Source of the DNA: Certhia americana
Taxonomy: Eukaryota > Chordata > Aves > Passeriformes > Certhiidae
Assembly: GCA_018697195.1 (NCBI GenBank)
Contig: CM031857.1
Coordinates: 51,357,471-51,421,470, forward strand
Reading direction: 5' to 3'
Length of the DNA stretch: 64,000 nucleotides
Every line of letters starts with the position of its first letter. Position 1 is the stretch's first letter. Both the position numbers and the translations under genes were made by a program. The notes beneath the pieces were generated by a model. That model did not search any database. It was not told where the DNA came from and saw only the letters and a list, made by a program, of their open reading frames with translations. Below, piece after piece: positions 27,285 through 42,225 of the stretch.

Positions 27285-30200
27285 CAAACACATACATGTA
27301 AATAAATTCATCTTTGCCCAAAATTTTATGTAAGAAAAAAAATCCTCTCTAATGCATTCAGCAAAAGAGCAAGTAGTTTCACCCTTGAAATGTTTTCACT
27401 TGAAGGTAAGGCAGAGACCTTGTCTAGTATAAACCTGAAACCATGCCTTGTAGCTACTAGAAGATCAGATGAGTTATTAAAGCCACATGGTAAAAATGAC
27501 TATGGTTTTACTAGGGAAATGTGTAGCTTCACACTACAACCTCCAAAGCAGCAAAGCTGCTCCCAGCCCCCCTTCCTCCAAATTCACCCACTCTCTATTT
27601 GATGTATAGCAGTTCTGTGTTTTACACTTCGGATTTTCTGGTAGAAAAATAAATCTGCTGTATTGATTCCTCACATAAACCTATTTTCTTTGTGGGAAAT
27701 TACTGTATTTGCAGAGAAAAAATGAGGATGATTTTTTTTTTTTCTTTCTTGCTTGCTTCTTTTTCTGTTCAATATTTTGTTAATTTTCAGGATAGATCAA
27801 AAGCTTGCTCAGCCTTCTGAAAAAAACTGATGGGCACTGTCAAAACATCCATGAAATTAAATTTTTTTCGCATGGGTATAAAAAGAGCTCATCATGCTAA
27901 ATTATGAAGAGCTATGAATCTGCCACTTACTCTAAGGTAAGCATCTTTCAATTGCCTGCTTTTAAAAGCTGAAGGACACAAGATGCTGCTCTACAGATGC
28001 AGCATTATGAACAACAGAACTGGCAGCAGAGTGTACAAGACTTATGACACAAAATAAATTTGTTCAGGTCAGGTATAACTTCAGAAATTTTTGACTAACT
28101 GCATGACTCAACTTCTAAAGGAGTGAGAAATGAAGGGTTACCACATTCATCTCATGTTTTTGCTCTAAATAGCTGAACTTCTTTAACTCTCTTGTTGATT
28201 GCCATAGTTCTAGAGAACACATCACATGAACTAGCCTTTGCTTTCAGGAACATTTTGTCCCTTTTTAGGTTGTCATGAAAGAAAATCAAGAGGTGACTTA
28301 ATCACACTTGATCTGGGTGTTATTCACCTCATCTAGTTTTAAGTATTGCTAATGTATATGTTTAAAGAAAGCTGTTAAGGTGCTGTTCATTTGTGCTGCC
28401 CATCTGTGCCCCTTAGCTATGTGCTGTGCTAGAAGACAGCTCCCCCGTCCAGAGGACTGGCCACCACACAGACAACCCTGCAAAAAGCAGTAAAAGTAGG
28501 GTGTGGGCAGCTAGCAAACCTCCCAGAGTCCTTGAGAGTAGGCAGGTAAATACTAATTTTCATGATCTGCTTCACAGCCACAGGTAACCGTGTGATCACT
28601 AAGATTCAGCTACCTGCTAACACTTCAAATAAAACTCTGTGGAGATGCTCTTAAACAGTATATGTGTTGAAGGGAAAAATATTGTCTTTCATTACAGAGT
28701 TATATCAGCAGATAAAAAGACCAGTTTTCAGATAAGCAATGATTTTCCTCAGGCTTCATGTCCAAGAAGCAAAGTCCATGCAAAACATAAGAGAAAACAA
28801 TTGCTGTAAGTTGAACTTAATTACATCAAATTTGTATTCATATTTTAGCATGAGCATTTGGCAGCTTCTGAGGTGGTAGGTAAGGGCTGAGAATGCTGAG
28901 AAATAGGTATTGCCTTTACACATTAGCAGGAGAGCTGAGAAAATTCACAGTCAAAGTAGTCTCAAGGGTCCCAAAACATGGGGGTGTGATGTAAAGTAGC
29001 CTCTGGTTACCTGTATCTTGCTTTACATGTCAAACCCAGGTAGACTCAGCTGCCAAGCTCAGATCACAGTGGGTATTACAGATTTTGAACTCTGAGGGTG
29101 CATTTGACCCCGGGTTTGTGTTTTGAACTGTGTCAGTAGTAAGTGCATGAAGGCTCCAGACCTCTAGACTAGGCTTCTCATCAACATCAAGTCAACAAAT
29201 GCAACACTTGCCTCCCAGCAAGGGCTGAGTGTACACACACAAACAGTAGAATAGATAGGAGTTGCACCTTTAAGAACAGCAGTGTATTTAAAGAAATTAG
29301 ATCAGTCAGAATAGTAATCCATTTTACATTTGGCATTTCAATCAGACACAGATAATTTACTTCCCCAAATAAATAAGTACTTTCATATATCTTACTCTGG
29401 AGTGTTTGAAGCATACAGTTCTATCAGTGAAGTGTGTTAGTTATTTATTTGAACTGGTATAACATAGAAAGATAATGATCTACTTAAATATATGGGTGAA
29501 AACTAATCAAGAAATAATATTCAGCTCCAAAAAAGACAATACATGTGAAACCATACTGCTGCTCTGATAAATCACTGCAAATTTAAAGTACAATATTCTA
29601 TGACCCATAGAGGTGCTTGCACACATATTTTTGTTTCATACGCTATGAAAGATTTCCTTTCCATGGCAATTTATATGGCAGGCAATTCAGTCTTCTCTGT
29701 TGACAGCAATAGAAGCTCATTCTGGAAATACATCTATCTGAATGGCAGTCACTTTCTTATTTAGGGAAAAAAAAAAGAATTTTACGAAGTTCACATATTA
29801 CAAACTTAACCTTTGAAAATTAAAAAGTGTCAAGATGAGAGCTACAATAGGACACAATGTCTGTGTTTCAATATATTATCATGTTTGCTTTCAAGGAGTC
29901 AAGGGAGTCCAGATAATTCTTAGAATTTAGTCACTCAAGTTTGTAATCACAAATACACAACTCTACAGCAGAAAGCATTAAAAAGACAAACCATCTTCTG
30001 GGTAAGTGTTATGAAATAGTGGAAGAAAGCCACAATGTCCCTAATTGATACTGGAATGGAAAAGCTTTTAAGAAATGTAATTACCCCTGTACTGATACAA
30101 ATCTGTCTTGTCATGACAGAATTTCTAAAACATGTTTTTCAAGGCTATTTTTCTTTATAAGAAGACTGTTATCATCATTTGAAATGGATTGCATAGAAAG

Positions 30201-31732
30201 CTAATAGCTTAGTTTTAATACACTAAATCAAAGAAAAATACTACAACATTGGGATGTGTAATGAATATTTGCCACAACAGAGGTTATTGGTAAGCATAAA
30301 AATAAATATCTTGTGTATTTGGCATATGTAGAGCAATTATTTCTGACAAATAAACCATGTCTATGCTTTTATGATTGATTTATTTTCCAAGCTTTCACCT
30401 GAAGAATAGGATGCTTATTTGTGCTGTCCAGGAAGGGGATTGTAGCATATTTTCAAAAGCTTACATGGTCATAGACAGCAATGGAGTAAGTTTTTATGGT
30501 TTGTCTGAATTTAGGATTTCCTGGAGGAAGCAATGTTAGGGAGTCAAGACTCATAGAGTATATATAAGCCAAACTAAAGGTGTAGCATAAGAATGAGGCA
30601 GACACTCAAGAAAATAGAATTTCAATGAAACAAAGGTCAGGATAACTGTTTCACTGTGTTGCATGGATTGCATAAGAAGAATTCATCTCACCTGCCTAGA
30701 GACATCTGGAATGCAGGTCTTCCTTCTGAGCAGAACTACTTAGTTATGTGGAAAGCTAACTTAGCTATGTGGAGTAGCTGAACTGCTTTTTTACGTGGAG
30801 AGATATTGGTATCTCTGAGAAATTTGTCTCATCCTAAGGTAAAAATGTAACTAGATCTGAGGAATCATGTCCTGAAAATGCCTGTTTTTTCCTCCTCCTC
30901 CTATGAATGCCTGGTTCAGATGCAGCATCTACACTTAGGCAAGACAAAACACACTGAAGTTGCTCAGCCTCAGAGCACTGGTATGCAGGAGAGCTCTCCC
31001 CAGGAGACAGTCTAGGAGGGCAAGCTGCAGCACTTCGGATGGAGCATCTGCTATCAGGCTTTTGCAGTGCAGTGTAGAGATCTCACTTTGGTCCAGAAAT
31101 AAATGATGCTTTTCAAGTATAACTGTCAGGTAAGTCAAAGATCTACAATTCCCAAAGACTTCGTCCAATTCTCTTTCTTTAAGCAGCTAAAGCATAGCTG
31201 TTGGCTATTAACACAAAGGATGAGACTATCCTCTAAACTTCCACATGTGAGTTATCATCAACAATCCCTCTGATAGGCAAGAGAGAGAAATAAGTTTTTA
31301 GTGGCATACCTTCTTTCTTTCTAATACAACCTTCTGAAACAGACCAGATTTGGCTTAGGTAATTGTTATTCTCCTTTGAGAACACTTAGAATTTGATTTG
31401 ATTGTATGAGATGGATGTTAACCCAAGCTTGAGTGAAAACACCACTTAAGTCAAAGGAGGAGAGGGCTCAGCTTTTATAAGCATGATTTATAAGGGACAG
31501 ACAGAGATATGTTGAAGAGATGATTTGAACCCTTTATTCTGAGAATTTCCTTTTCTTAATGTACACACATTCCTCCAGATAAAACGTACAGAATGATGTG
31601 ACTAGTTGCTTCCACTGACCATTATATGAACGTATACAAGGCTAAGAAACATAAAAGTGACTATATAATCAAGAGGCGGAAATGTGCAACTACTGAAATG
31701 GAGAATTTCTATGTTGTTGATTTATACTACTG

Positions 31733-31751
31733 TATACTATCCTATAGTATA
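31733..31751. repeat. Short inverted repeat (hairpin)
   Basis: Eight-base arms TATACTAT and ATAGTATA around a CCT loop. In AT-rich DNA this may arise by chance. Confidence 0.5.
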
Positions 31752-34350
31752 GTAATATATAGGAAAAAAAAAGAAAGCTGTATTTCTAGCAATCCCCATA
31801 GGCAGTCCACCAAAATAAGGTTTGGTTCGATATATCAGTTTTACAGCCTCTACCATTATGAACACACTGAACTTTATTAAAAACTCAATAAACTTACTCA
31901 GTAAATGCATGACTGGGAACTACTAGAAACTATTTAATCAATATCAAAGAGAAAAAAACAGCTTCAGATCCTGATATCATGGCAGACATTTTTTAATATA
32001 ATTTCCTAGTCTGAGTGACCAGGGACATTATTCTTAAATCCAAAAATGTGGTTTAACATAATAAAATTTTTCTAAAATCTTATTTTAATTTTAGATGCAG
32101 TAAAATTCCAGCAAATGTTTTCAGGATGACACAGTGAGAATCCCAGAAAATATGGATAGACCTCACAAAGTGGCCTCAATTCTAGCCTCTTGGTGTTACA
32201 GATGATAATAAAAATCAAATAAAGATATAGAAAATGCAGTAAAAGGAAAAGCTGCAGAATTCCTATTCCAGCACCTTACTGAAGCCTGATGAAATGTGAA
32301 AGAAAGGTGAAGATACTTTAAGATGAACTACATAGGAAAGAGACTAGCAATGTGAAGACAAAAATCTACAGTTTGTTTAAAACTATGCTTTCTGTCAACA
32401 GAAAACTATCTTATTAAGAACAAACATTCTAGCTTTGCCTTTTTCACATCAAGAAAGATAAATCTGGTTTGGGAGGTATTTCTGCAGGTATGATCTTAGT
32501 GACATTTAAATTCAATTACAGAGGTATGAATTGAAAAGGCTGAGAGAAACAAAATTGATTTTACTAAAATCTCACTTTTCTAGAAATGTTTTGGTGGGTA
32601 AGCAGTAACATAATTCTCTGACATCACTGACATTATCTGTATGTACCATGTTTGAAGATGTGACATTTTAATCCACTGATCTGTCCCTTCAAAGCAGAAA
32701 AAACATGTCTGCTTGTTGATGAATGAACTCAGGGGAATATGTCAACATTAGTTTTGCTTTGGGGTCATGTTCATAACAATAATGAAGTGCAAAGTAGTCA
32801 GCTTGTTTAAATTCTTATTATACATCCTCTGAATAAAAACTGCTATTAAGAATGAAAAATTTTTCTTTTTCCACAGAAACTGAAAATTCAAAAACATTTT
32901 TAGTCACTTAAGTATTTGTCACCTAAATTTTATTCAGCACACTTTATTTCTATTTAATTATAAATATTCAGTTAAAATTCATTGCTTGATTTCTTTTTCA
33001 GCAAGTAAATGGATAACACTGTTTCAAATATTTTGATATTACCATAAGAATATTACAAGGTTGACAGGGAACTACATTAACTAGACTTCTACACTTCCGT
33101 ATTTAGTAGCATAATTCTAGTTGAAATTACTTTGGAATAATCATCAAGTGAATGGGAATCCTTCATTGTAAAGCAGTGTTGATAAAGTTACAAAACTTGC
33201 TATGCAGCAACTCAAGAACATCTTGTGGTTGACTTATCTACTTAACTACTGATAACTGCAATTTTCCAGAGCGCTAGTGACCTGCTTTGCACACTAACCA
33301 ATCTTTTATGGGGCTGCAATAATTTGGAATTGTTTTAGCAATAGTAAGAGGAAAGTGACTCTTCCTTTGATTCAAGGATGGTACAACATCATTGAAGTGA
33401 AAATATTCCAAGGAGGCATATGCAGCTTCTGGTATACCATTGAGAATGAGCTTTGAAACCAGCCAAGCCATGCTCTGCTGTGTCTCACACCTCTGCTGCC
33501 TCAGTTTCAAACTGTTGTGCACAGCGAAAGTGAGGAAACAATTAAAAAGACAACCCCAATAGTTCTTACTTCACTTTTTTAAGTAGCAAACATCTTGAGA
33601 CAACTAGTGAATGAGATGGTGCCTCAACATAAAAAACAAACAGAGTCTTCCACCAGTAGATACAAATTCAGTGACTCTTCACCTCCAGAAGTGCAAGTGG
33701 GCACATGAGGATTGTTGAAACAGCAGTTCTTTCAGAAGAGGAAAGTTAACTGATGCTCCAATTCTGTATCACAGCTCAAGGGAGCAGTTTTAGCAGAAAA
33801 TGGCAAGCGTCAGTCATCACCAGCAAAAAATTATAAACCCTTCTGCCACCAGGACTGCTAACTGCCCTTCAGCTGACTATCTGGTGTGCTTGGGTAAGGA
33901 GGCAAGTGTCTCCAGATCACTAATGCCAGCAGATCAGCAGCTGCCCTGTGCACATTATCCACTGTCACTGTGTGTAGAACTTCACAGGATGCCTGAGTTC
34001 ATTACAGTTACTAAGAACTGCTTGTTTGTCCCTCTACACTTCTTCTCTTCTACACTGTCTGAAAAGCTGACAGTTCCCTCCTAAAGTGACAGGGAATTTT
34101 GTTTCCTAAAATGTGGGAACTTTGAATGCTACTTTTTTCTGTACAGAAACATAGGGGAAATTCCAACAGCAAACACAGAAAGTCCTTTCCTTCAAGGCCT
34201 CAAGCACAGAGACAGCTCTGTGGTCTTCTGAGAATTTTAGCTGAAAAAGGATTCATTTCAATGATAATCAGTTCTAGAGTTGATCAGACTCAGATCAAGG
34301 ATCAAGTTCAACAATTCACAATCGACATTCTCCTGGGTTTAAGAATACTA

Positions 34351-34370
34351 AGCGTTTCAGACGAAACGCT
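34351..34370. repeat. Perfect 8-bp hairpin with CpGs
   Basis: Arms AGCGTTTC and GAAACGCT flank a four-base AGAC loop. Three CpG dinucleotides fall in 20 bp, although CpG is scarce in the surrounding DNA. Confidence 0.7.
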
Positions 34371-37300
34371 AATTAGTCCTGTTATTTACCATCATGACCC
34401 TGAATTTAGAATTTTGTCACCAAAGATGTGTTATTTTTTTCCTTCCTTCTCATGCCTTGTATATATTTCTCTAATTCACATATAGCATAGATATGATATA
34501 GATGTCCCGGATGATGTTGCTCTTCCACGAACCATGCAAAAATAAGCATTCTGAGGAATAAAAGTAAAAATGCAAGATTTTTCAGGGAATTTCAGGGAAC
34601 ATTTCCTAGCAGATGGAAATAATATGTCTTTGGTATGGACTTGAGAACATTGATAAATACTGCTAGATTGTATTTCACATTTTTCAAAAGAGACAGAAAT
34701 CCACTGCAGAGTAACTGCAAAATTAGATTCCTTGTGTATAGTGTTTGCAGTCTGGTAAAAATGCCATTTTCTTTCTTGGTAGAAAAGAATTTGTCTGGGC
34801 CTATAGTTTACTATTGACTACATAGATTGGTACTTGTTTTTGGATGCCAAAAGTTACTTTTGCTCAAAATCTGTTACAAGCACAGAGTTTCTCAGATTTA
34901 TTGTCTGCTCAGTATCTAAATGAGATGTGAAAAATACCATAATAGCAACCTTTTCGTGGTAGATCAGCCAATTTTATTTCTTTTACTGCAATGTTAGGAA
35001 ATTCAGAGTATGTCGAGATCTCCAGCATGGGAAGAAAACCCTCATTTGCTTAACACTGTTGGATATGAAATATCTTGACTAGTTTCTGCTTGGATGGCAG
35101 CTTGGATCAGACCTATTTCTTGGTTTGATTAGGAAGTTCTCTAGCACAGAAACTGCACCAAAACTCACAAATTAAATGCCTGTAGTTTAGTTTTTAATAA
35201 CTAAATGCTCATTTTAAAAATTCTTTATCTTCTTTAAGGAAACATTGATAGTGATGTTTGTATTTCAAAAAATGTAAGCATGAATACATAATATTGAATC
35301 ATAAATAAATAATTTATTCTAAGTTAATTCCCGCAAAATTCCAAGGGATCTCATTATGTGAATCAGTTTTTAATCTCATTTCATGATACAAGTAACTGTG
35401 ACATGCTTAGGTTAGATTTTATTTTGATAAGCTATTCTACAATAGTAGTCAACTCCACAATTCAGCAAGTGATAAAGCAGCACTTGCTATGCTGTATTTA
35501 AATTTCCATTTACATTACACTCTGTATTAGGAACGTATTCCTTCTTCACTGAGTATGCACATGTGTTTGACATTTACCAAGTGTACATTAACTGAATTAT
35601 ATTAATTAAAATACAGACTGATTCTTATGTGCCACCTTGTGGAAAATCAATGAAATTTTCTTACTCAGCAGCTGATGCTAAAAATTCTCAACTCCCGAAA
35701 AAGCTGTTGGAAATTATAAAAATAGCTATTAGAAAGAAGAATAGAATATTGCTGCAACAAGATATATGTATTGATAATTCATATGGATAGCACGTCTCAG
35801 CTACAACAAATAACTGAATCAAAAAAATAAGGCATATTTGAGGCTTTCTACAAGCATTTTTTCCCCGTGGATTTTTCTAAATGTGGTCAAAGTACACTTC
35901 AGAGCTGAACCATATAAAAGGTGTCATTCTTAACCAATGACCATAAAACAGAGTGGTTATTTAGTTAATAAGAGGTAAATTTCAATCAAAGATAAAGCTT
36001 TGAATACAGTATTTTAAAACCGTAATTGTGGTACCAGTATTCCAATAATGTCTTTCAGATATCTTTTATTATATTTCTATAGCACTTCTGCAATGGCTCA
36101 AACATAATCTGCTGGTAAAACATTGGACACCCATAGTTTCCATGTTAAACAATGCAAGCTCTAGGTATTAAATTTAGAAAATCCAGTTTCCACAAGAGAA
36201 ATCAGAATTATTTCAGCAGACGTAAAATCTCGGATATTGCATATAAAATTGAAAGTGTTTCCAATTTTACTTTCACCAGAAATTTACAGCACCTTGTCCA
36301 AGTCAAATGTATGGCCTTCTAACAGGTATCTGGAAGAGAGTATTTTGCAAAAAAAGAAAATTGTCCTTGCTTAGATTAATGCGCAGAAATGGGAATAGAG
36401 ATACTTAATGTAGTTTCTTAAAGGGTCCATGGGATACAGATGACATATTAAGAAGTCTAACAAAAATGCAAGGAAGATTATTGTCCACTTTTCAGAGGTA
36501 TTGATTGGAGACTTCAGAACTCTGATTTAAAAAACTGTTTAAGAAACTGCTGAGTACAATAAGGGTGGTATTGTTTGTCACACAGTTAATCACCATCACT
36601 TTTAGTGTCATCCCTGACAATAGTTAAGAAGATGGTTGCTTAGGTAATTAAATGGGTGTCTTGTAGGTCCTTTAAAAAACACTAGGGTAAATGTTGTAAA
36701 GCATCATAGCAGTGACTCAGGCTAAACCTGGAAAATAATGTGCTACCATGTAAACTAGAAAGACCAGAAAGTTCTTGTTTTGCACTGCAGATGCCTTCAA
36801 TGAAACTAAGGGAACAGTTCTCTGGTAATCAGAAGAATTTACCAGTTCAAACAGTGTATTTTCTGAGATATTTTCTAAACTAAAACTGCACTATTTCTCC
36901 CAGCCTATAAATATTTTCTTTCCTAATTACACATGCTTAAAAGTCTTTGTGTGTGCCTTATGTCCTAAGTAGACAAATCATGGCAAATTATGGGGAATTT
37001 TTTATTCTTCACAAAAATCATGCAAATATAGAATGAAATATATCTGATGTTCTTGTAATTTCACACTCTTCATGGTATGGTATGAGAAAATATTTAAATT
37101 TCTCTTTGACCACTCCAGTTTCTGGGAAGGGGGAAGTTATGTGGGTTTTTATATGTGTATTTTTCATAACAGTACATTGCCAAAAATATTCCAGTCTCCC
37201 AAGAGCTCTAATGAAAGGCTATGAGTATGTTAATGGATTATAATGAAAATCCAGTGTGTTCAAATGTGAAAGAAGGGGGGTGTGTGCTTGTTCTCTTTTA

Positions 37301-40300
37301 TTTCTTCACATCTTTTATTTTCTCTGAACCAAATGGCTCACTAATGCTTTTAGAGCTCTCTCTTGTTGAAAAAAAGCTGTGGCTCTAGCTGTGAAACAGC
37401 CCAACCCACTCAACAGCAGGTTTGCCCCTCTCCCACCTCCTACACCTACCACTCTTTCCTTCCCAAAGAGCCTGTTTCACCCAGCTGGCTGAGCACAGAA
37501 GAATGGAAGAGTTTGGGTCCCTTTTTTATTGGTCTTTCTGGAAAGAGAGATTTATCATAATCTACAGCCTCCCCTCCCCTTGAAAATGCAGAAGAAAAAA
37601 TCTTCCTTGCTTCATTTTGCTCATATGTCTTAGCACAGATAATAGAAAAAGCCAAACAAGACAGGAGGAATTCTGAGGAAGCCTAGAAGGGGATAGACAG
37701 TATTTAAATGCCAGGAAAATACAGAGAAAGACACAGAAATCCTCCTCCGTAAGACTACCACACCAGTCCAAATGCATTCAGCCTCCCCGCATCAACTGCT
37801 GGACCTATTATAAAAGGAAATAATTTCTTCCAAAGCAGCTACACATTATTCTGCAAATGGTTTTAGGTAAGTTCACCTCCACTGCTACTGAAGGGACTTT
37901 CCTGAGGTGGCAGCTGAAGATAAAAACTACAGAGTATATAATTTTAAAAGGTGGCCAAAGAAATTTGGAAATCCTTTTTCAAGATTTTATCCTTACTATA
38001 CTTTGAGATGGCCAGTAGGATTTGTCTGGAGGAAAGTAGAAAGATCAACATTTGACAGACAATTTCACTGTTCATACATACCAATGATAGAAGCTGCAAC
38101 TCTAAGGTAAAACGACCTTTATGTATCTTCAGTAATATGTCCATTAAATAAAATTATTATTTTCTAGGTGATGTGGAAAGTTCAACCCTATAATTTGAAG
38201 TATAATGTATCTATTTATTTCACATTTTCTGTGGCTTTGTGTCCATGATTTACAGTGTTTACTTTTGAAAACAGAAACCCAATTCCCACAAATGCATTAA
38301 ACCCCTCACAGGGAAGCTTTTTAAACAGATTGACAAACACTGTCTATTCTTCCAAAACATCGTTGAAACTGATCATCACTAAAATGCTTCTCGGGGGGGG
38401 AGTCATTGCCTTCTTCGGTAACATATCCTTCTCAGAGAACCGCCCAGTGATGAAACAGCCTGGCCTGCCCTGGACAAGCTCCTTTATAAATGCAGGCATT
38501 GTCAGAGAGCTTTTATGTACTGGAAACTTGTGATCAGATCTGAAAAAGGGCAAAACAGTTTCAACAGAAAAGCATCTAAAATATAATTCTAACCAGATAC
38601 TGACCTCCTTCCTGAGCTCTGCCAGTTTATTTGCCCTGATGTATTTTCCCCCTGCAAAATCACAGAGCTGAAGAAGAACCACACTGCAGTGATAAAAAAG
38701 ATATGTTTCATTATGAAGGATCTGCAAACAACAGCACTTTAGAGTGGTTTCAATAAATTCCCTGACAATCCTGGAATCTGGGAGGTGGAATTTTCAATCC
38801 TGGAATTTTCAAAGGAGTGGCAGCAGTATATTTATGAGGTTCAGGAAAGAAAACGCTGGACAGATATGAAATGGTGGATGATCTCTTATTCAACTGCCCT
38901 CTCCCCCCCACAATCACTTGCAAAGAAATAAAATGTGGTTGAAAGTTTTGAACCTGAGTGTCTGTATATACGGTAGATATTGAACTGACCACTAAAAATA
39001 GCTTACTAAATCACACTCTACGTACACATGATTTAGATGCTGCTATTTGAAATTTCACTATTATGTTTAACAGCAGCAGGAAATCTGAACAACGAATCAC
39101 TTCATAATTAAGAAGGGAGGAAAAATGAATTAGCAGAATTATTTTCAAGACTTAACCACAGGAAGAATTCTGTATGCTCCAATGAAATTCTGTAACTGCT
39201 CAGTGTGCGTTGATGACCTATATATATATATGCATATGTGTGTAAAGATAAATATAAATATGTGATCTTTCTGATTATGCTCTGTAGTATCACAGGCAAT
39301 CTAGCAGAATTTTTCAACATGCTGAGCTGTTACAGAGAAGGCTGATATAATTCCAGCTTTCATTTGAACATTAGGGCTACTTTCCCCTCACTGACTATAA
39401 TTGATCATTCCCCTGCTCTTTTTTTTTTTTCTACTAGAACACCTTTGATGTAACGATATTCAAGAAAACAAAGCAAAACCATTTTCCTTATATAAAATGA
39501 TTATGTTTATATACAATCTTTATTGCATTTACAAGCAGAAATGTTGTAACAATCATTCTGGGTGTTGTTATTCATAAACCGAGCTACCTCACAAATTTTC
39601 ATTTGCACTGGGATAAACTACTCTAATGTCTGTTACTTAAGCCCTGTAAAATATATTCAGAGTGACTAAGTGCCTTCCCAGGTGTTAGCAACACACAGCA
39701 AGACTAACAGGCGAGTAAGGAAATTTGTTGTCCCTTAAAATATGACTTTGGATGTGTTCCCTCAGTTGCTAATAGGTTTGCCCATCCAACTTCAGCAGCT
39801 TATTTAGGAAGACAGCATTTTAATAAGACACTCTTCTTTTTATTGATTCAATCATTCACAAACTTTCCCACCATGGTCTGACTTTTTAAAACAAGTGATT
39901 TAATTCTTGTGTCAAAAAAAATTAGTCATTTAAGTACTCAAAACTCACTGCACCTTTGATCCAGTTTAATGTTTTTTCCCTTAAAAATCATGGTTGCCTC
40001 AATACGTTTGTCTGAAATACACACACTCAAGCTGCTTTTCCTCTTATCTGTATTCTTTACTGGAATTCCTGGTTTCCAGGAAGCCAGGCAGAATCTGAAG
40101 AACTCATTTTGCTGCACAGGCAATTTTATTTTCTTCCTTATTAACTCTAATTCCCAAACCTTTTATTCCCTTCTGCCTCTTAGATGTACTTCCAGTCTGC
40201 AAAATATGTACTATGGATGGTATTTTGATTTAATATGTGACACTGTGAATTTATCACAGTGAATCTTACGTTTTGCTATGATCTCCTAGATTTACTTGAT

Positions 40301-40886
40301 TTTTAGAAAAGGTTGTCTACAGCTCAGTGACATATATTGTGGTATTCATAAAGAAAATATTCCTATGCTATTGTGTTGTTTTTACCAGTGGCAAAAGCAG
40401 GCTCTGTGAGTCTCTATTGCTATTTCTTTATGTTGACTGGTTCAACTGCAATAAAACAAAACCATTCCAATCCTGCTTGGAACTTTTGACCACACGCAAA
40501 TTTTTTCAAGAGTTCATTTCATTAGATCAAGGCTTTTTCTTAGGCTTTTACTGAAATAAAAGAAACAGCTCTTGGTTCCTTTGAACAAGAGGAGATTTAA
40601 ATTTCTTCAGTTGCACTTTATGTGGGATAAATCTAGTGGATTAGGCCAGAGAACTTGAACACATTAATTCTCGATAGAGATGATGATATAAACAGGATAA
40701 TACCTTAAAGATGTTTAACAGTGGAGACAAGATGCTTGAATTTAAGGCAGGAAAAAAGCCCAAGAGTTATGTATAAATTTCAGTATCTTCTTTTGACTAG
40801 ACTGTAAAAGCAAAAGAGCAAGACAAAAATGTAGGGCAGATAACCAGGTACGTATAAACTCACGGGTTTAGCTTAGCCTTGGATCC

Positions 40887-41218
40887 ACAGAATCACAGAG
40901 CAACTGAAGCTGGACAGGATCTTGCAAGTCATCTGGTGCAAAACCCACTCAGATCAGGATCAATTAGCTCAGCAAGAACAGGGCCTTGCCTCATTGTGTT
41001 CTGAACATCTCCAACACTGAAGATTTCTCAGCCTCTCTGGATAAGCTGTGCCAATCACCAGTGTGTGAATAACGTGTGTCCAATCACCCCCACAGAATTC
41101 TTTTTTTTTTCTAATACCTGGTCAAAGTTTCCCCTGTTGCAACTTGTGGCTATTGCTTTCTATTCTGTAGCCATGCTCTTCTGAGAAGTGTGGGGCATCT
41201 CTCCTACAAACCACCACA
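40887..41218 (-). mobile_element. CR1 LINE, 3' fragment
   Basis: Plus strand begins cacagaatcacagagcaact and continues through 'ctggacaggatcttgcaagtcatctgg', 'cctctctggataagctgtgcc' and 'tgttgcaacttgtggctattgc', the complement of a CR1 3' region. The element lies on the minus strand, with a T run at 41101 inserted or expanded inside it. Strongly diverged and 5'-truncated. Confidence 0.85.
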
Positions 41219-42210
41219 GGAAGAAATAAGCTCTGCAGAGAGTGATGTACCACTCAGCCAGAGCATTCCTTCGAACTATTTATGTTCAAAGCATCTAGGT
41301 TAAGATAAGGCAGCAGGACAAATGTTGGGAAAGTCTGTTCTTTGAACACATTAGTACTTATTACTATTAGTAGTCTCCTTTAGTCTTCACATCACAGATT
41401 CCGAGTCAAGGGCAGGGTAGATGATATCTGGTCTCATACTTTCCTTGTCAAACTGGAGTAACAAGTTGAATTCAAAGGTGTTTCAACTTTGTCTGCTATT
41501 ACAAAAGAAATATTTCTTAAAGACCATACAAAACTGCTACATGCAGGATTGCCAGTCTCAGACTTTTAAACAAATCTGTCTCGGCTCAGAAAAATTTTCT
41601 GATTCATAATGAGCATCTATTGTGTTTGTGTCAATTTAATTCCTTAGGTAACTTTGCTTAGAACAACTGCAGATATGAAATAGCAAACGAATTTCAGTAA
41701 AACTAAGCCCTTCCTCTGGATTTTTTATGCTCCACTGATGCATCTCAGTTTCTGTCCTCCATCTTCATTCTGTATTAGTATTCTTCAGCTCAGGGAAATA
41801 TCACAAAAAGGATTATTGAATTTTGTTGTACTAAATGCCATATCTTGCTCTCTGTTTTGACATTTTCTTGATCAATAACGTGTCAATGCAAAAAAGACAC
41901 AGGTATTTAACTTTCTGTGTGCAAAGAAAAAATATGGGCTATGGATTTCTCAAAGGCCAATGTCTGGGACATGAAAGAAGCAGCCCATAATGGTGGGGAG
42001 ACTTAGTGAGAGGAAATGGGACAGACAAGACAGAGATACCACACACTTGTAAACAAAGAAAAACAACCAAGGCTAAGGAAAATGTTCTTAACTTCTAAGG
42101 GCTTCTATGGACACATAAAATGTTCTTCCCTCTTACAATACAAAACTCAGTGAAAGAGGAGGCAGGTCTGGTCATACAACCATAAAAAATAAGATTTGAT
42201 GCTTTCATTC

Positions 42211-42225
42211 TTTCTTTCTTTCTTC
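42211..42225. repeat. Short (TTTC)n run
   Basis: About four TTTC units within a T/C-rich stretch. Confidence 0.7.

Larger units (their letters stand above)
27285..40886. other. Intergenic, no gene recognised
   Basis: A 13.6 kb AT-rich block without recognisable exon, CR1 or LTR. The frames at 33800-34084, 34126-34485, 37907-38110 and 38727-38344 (up to 127 codons) contain no domain I recognise. Two small hairpins are listed separately. Confidence 0.5.

Noticed and set aside
37907..38110. 67-codon frame ending in AGGTAA, which looks like a splice donor
   Set aside because: No matching acceptor, partner exon or known protein; the TAA is simply its stop codon.
38344..38727. 127-codon minus-strand frame
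   Set aside because: No domain recognised, no promoter or partner exon, and it overlaps an opposite frame of similar quality.
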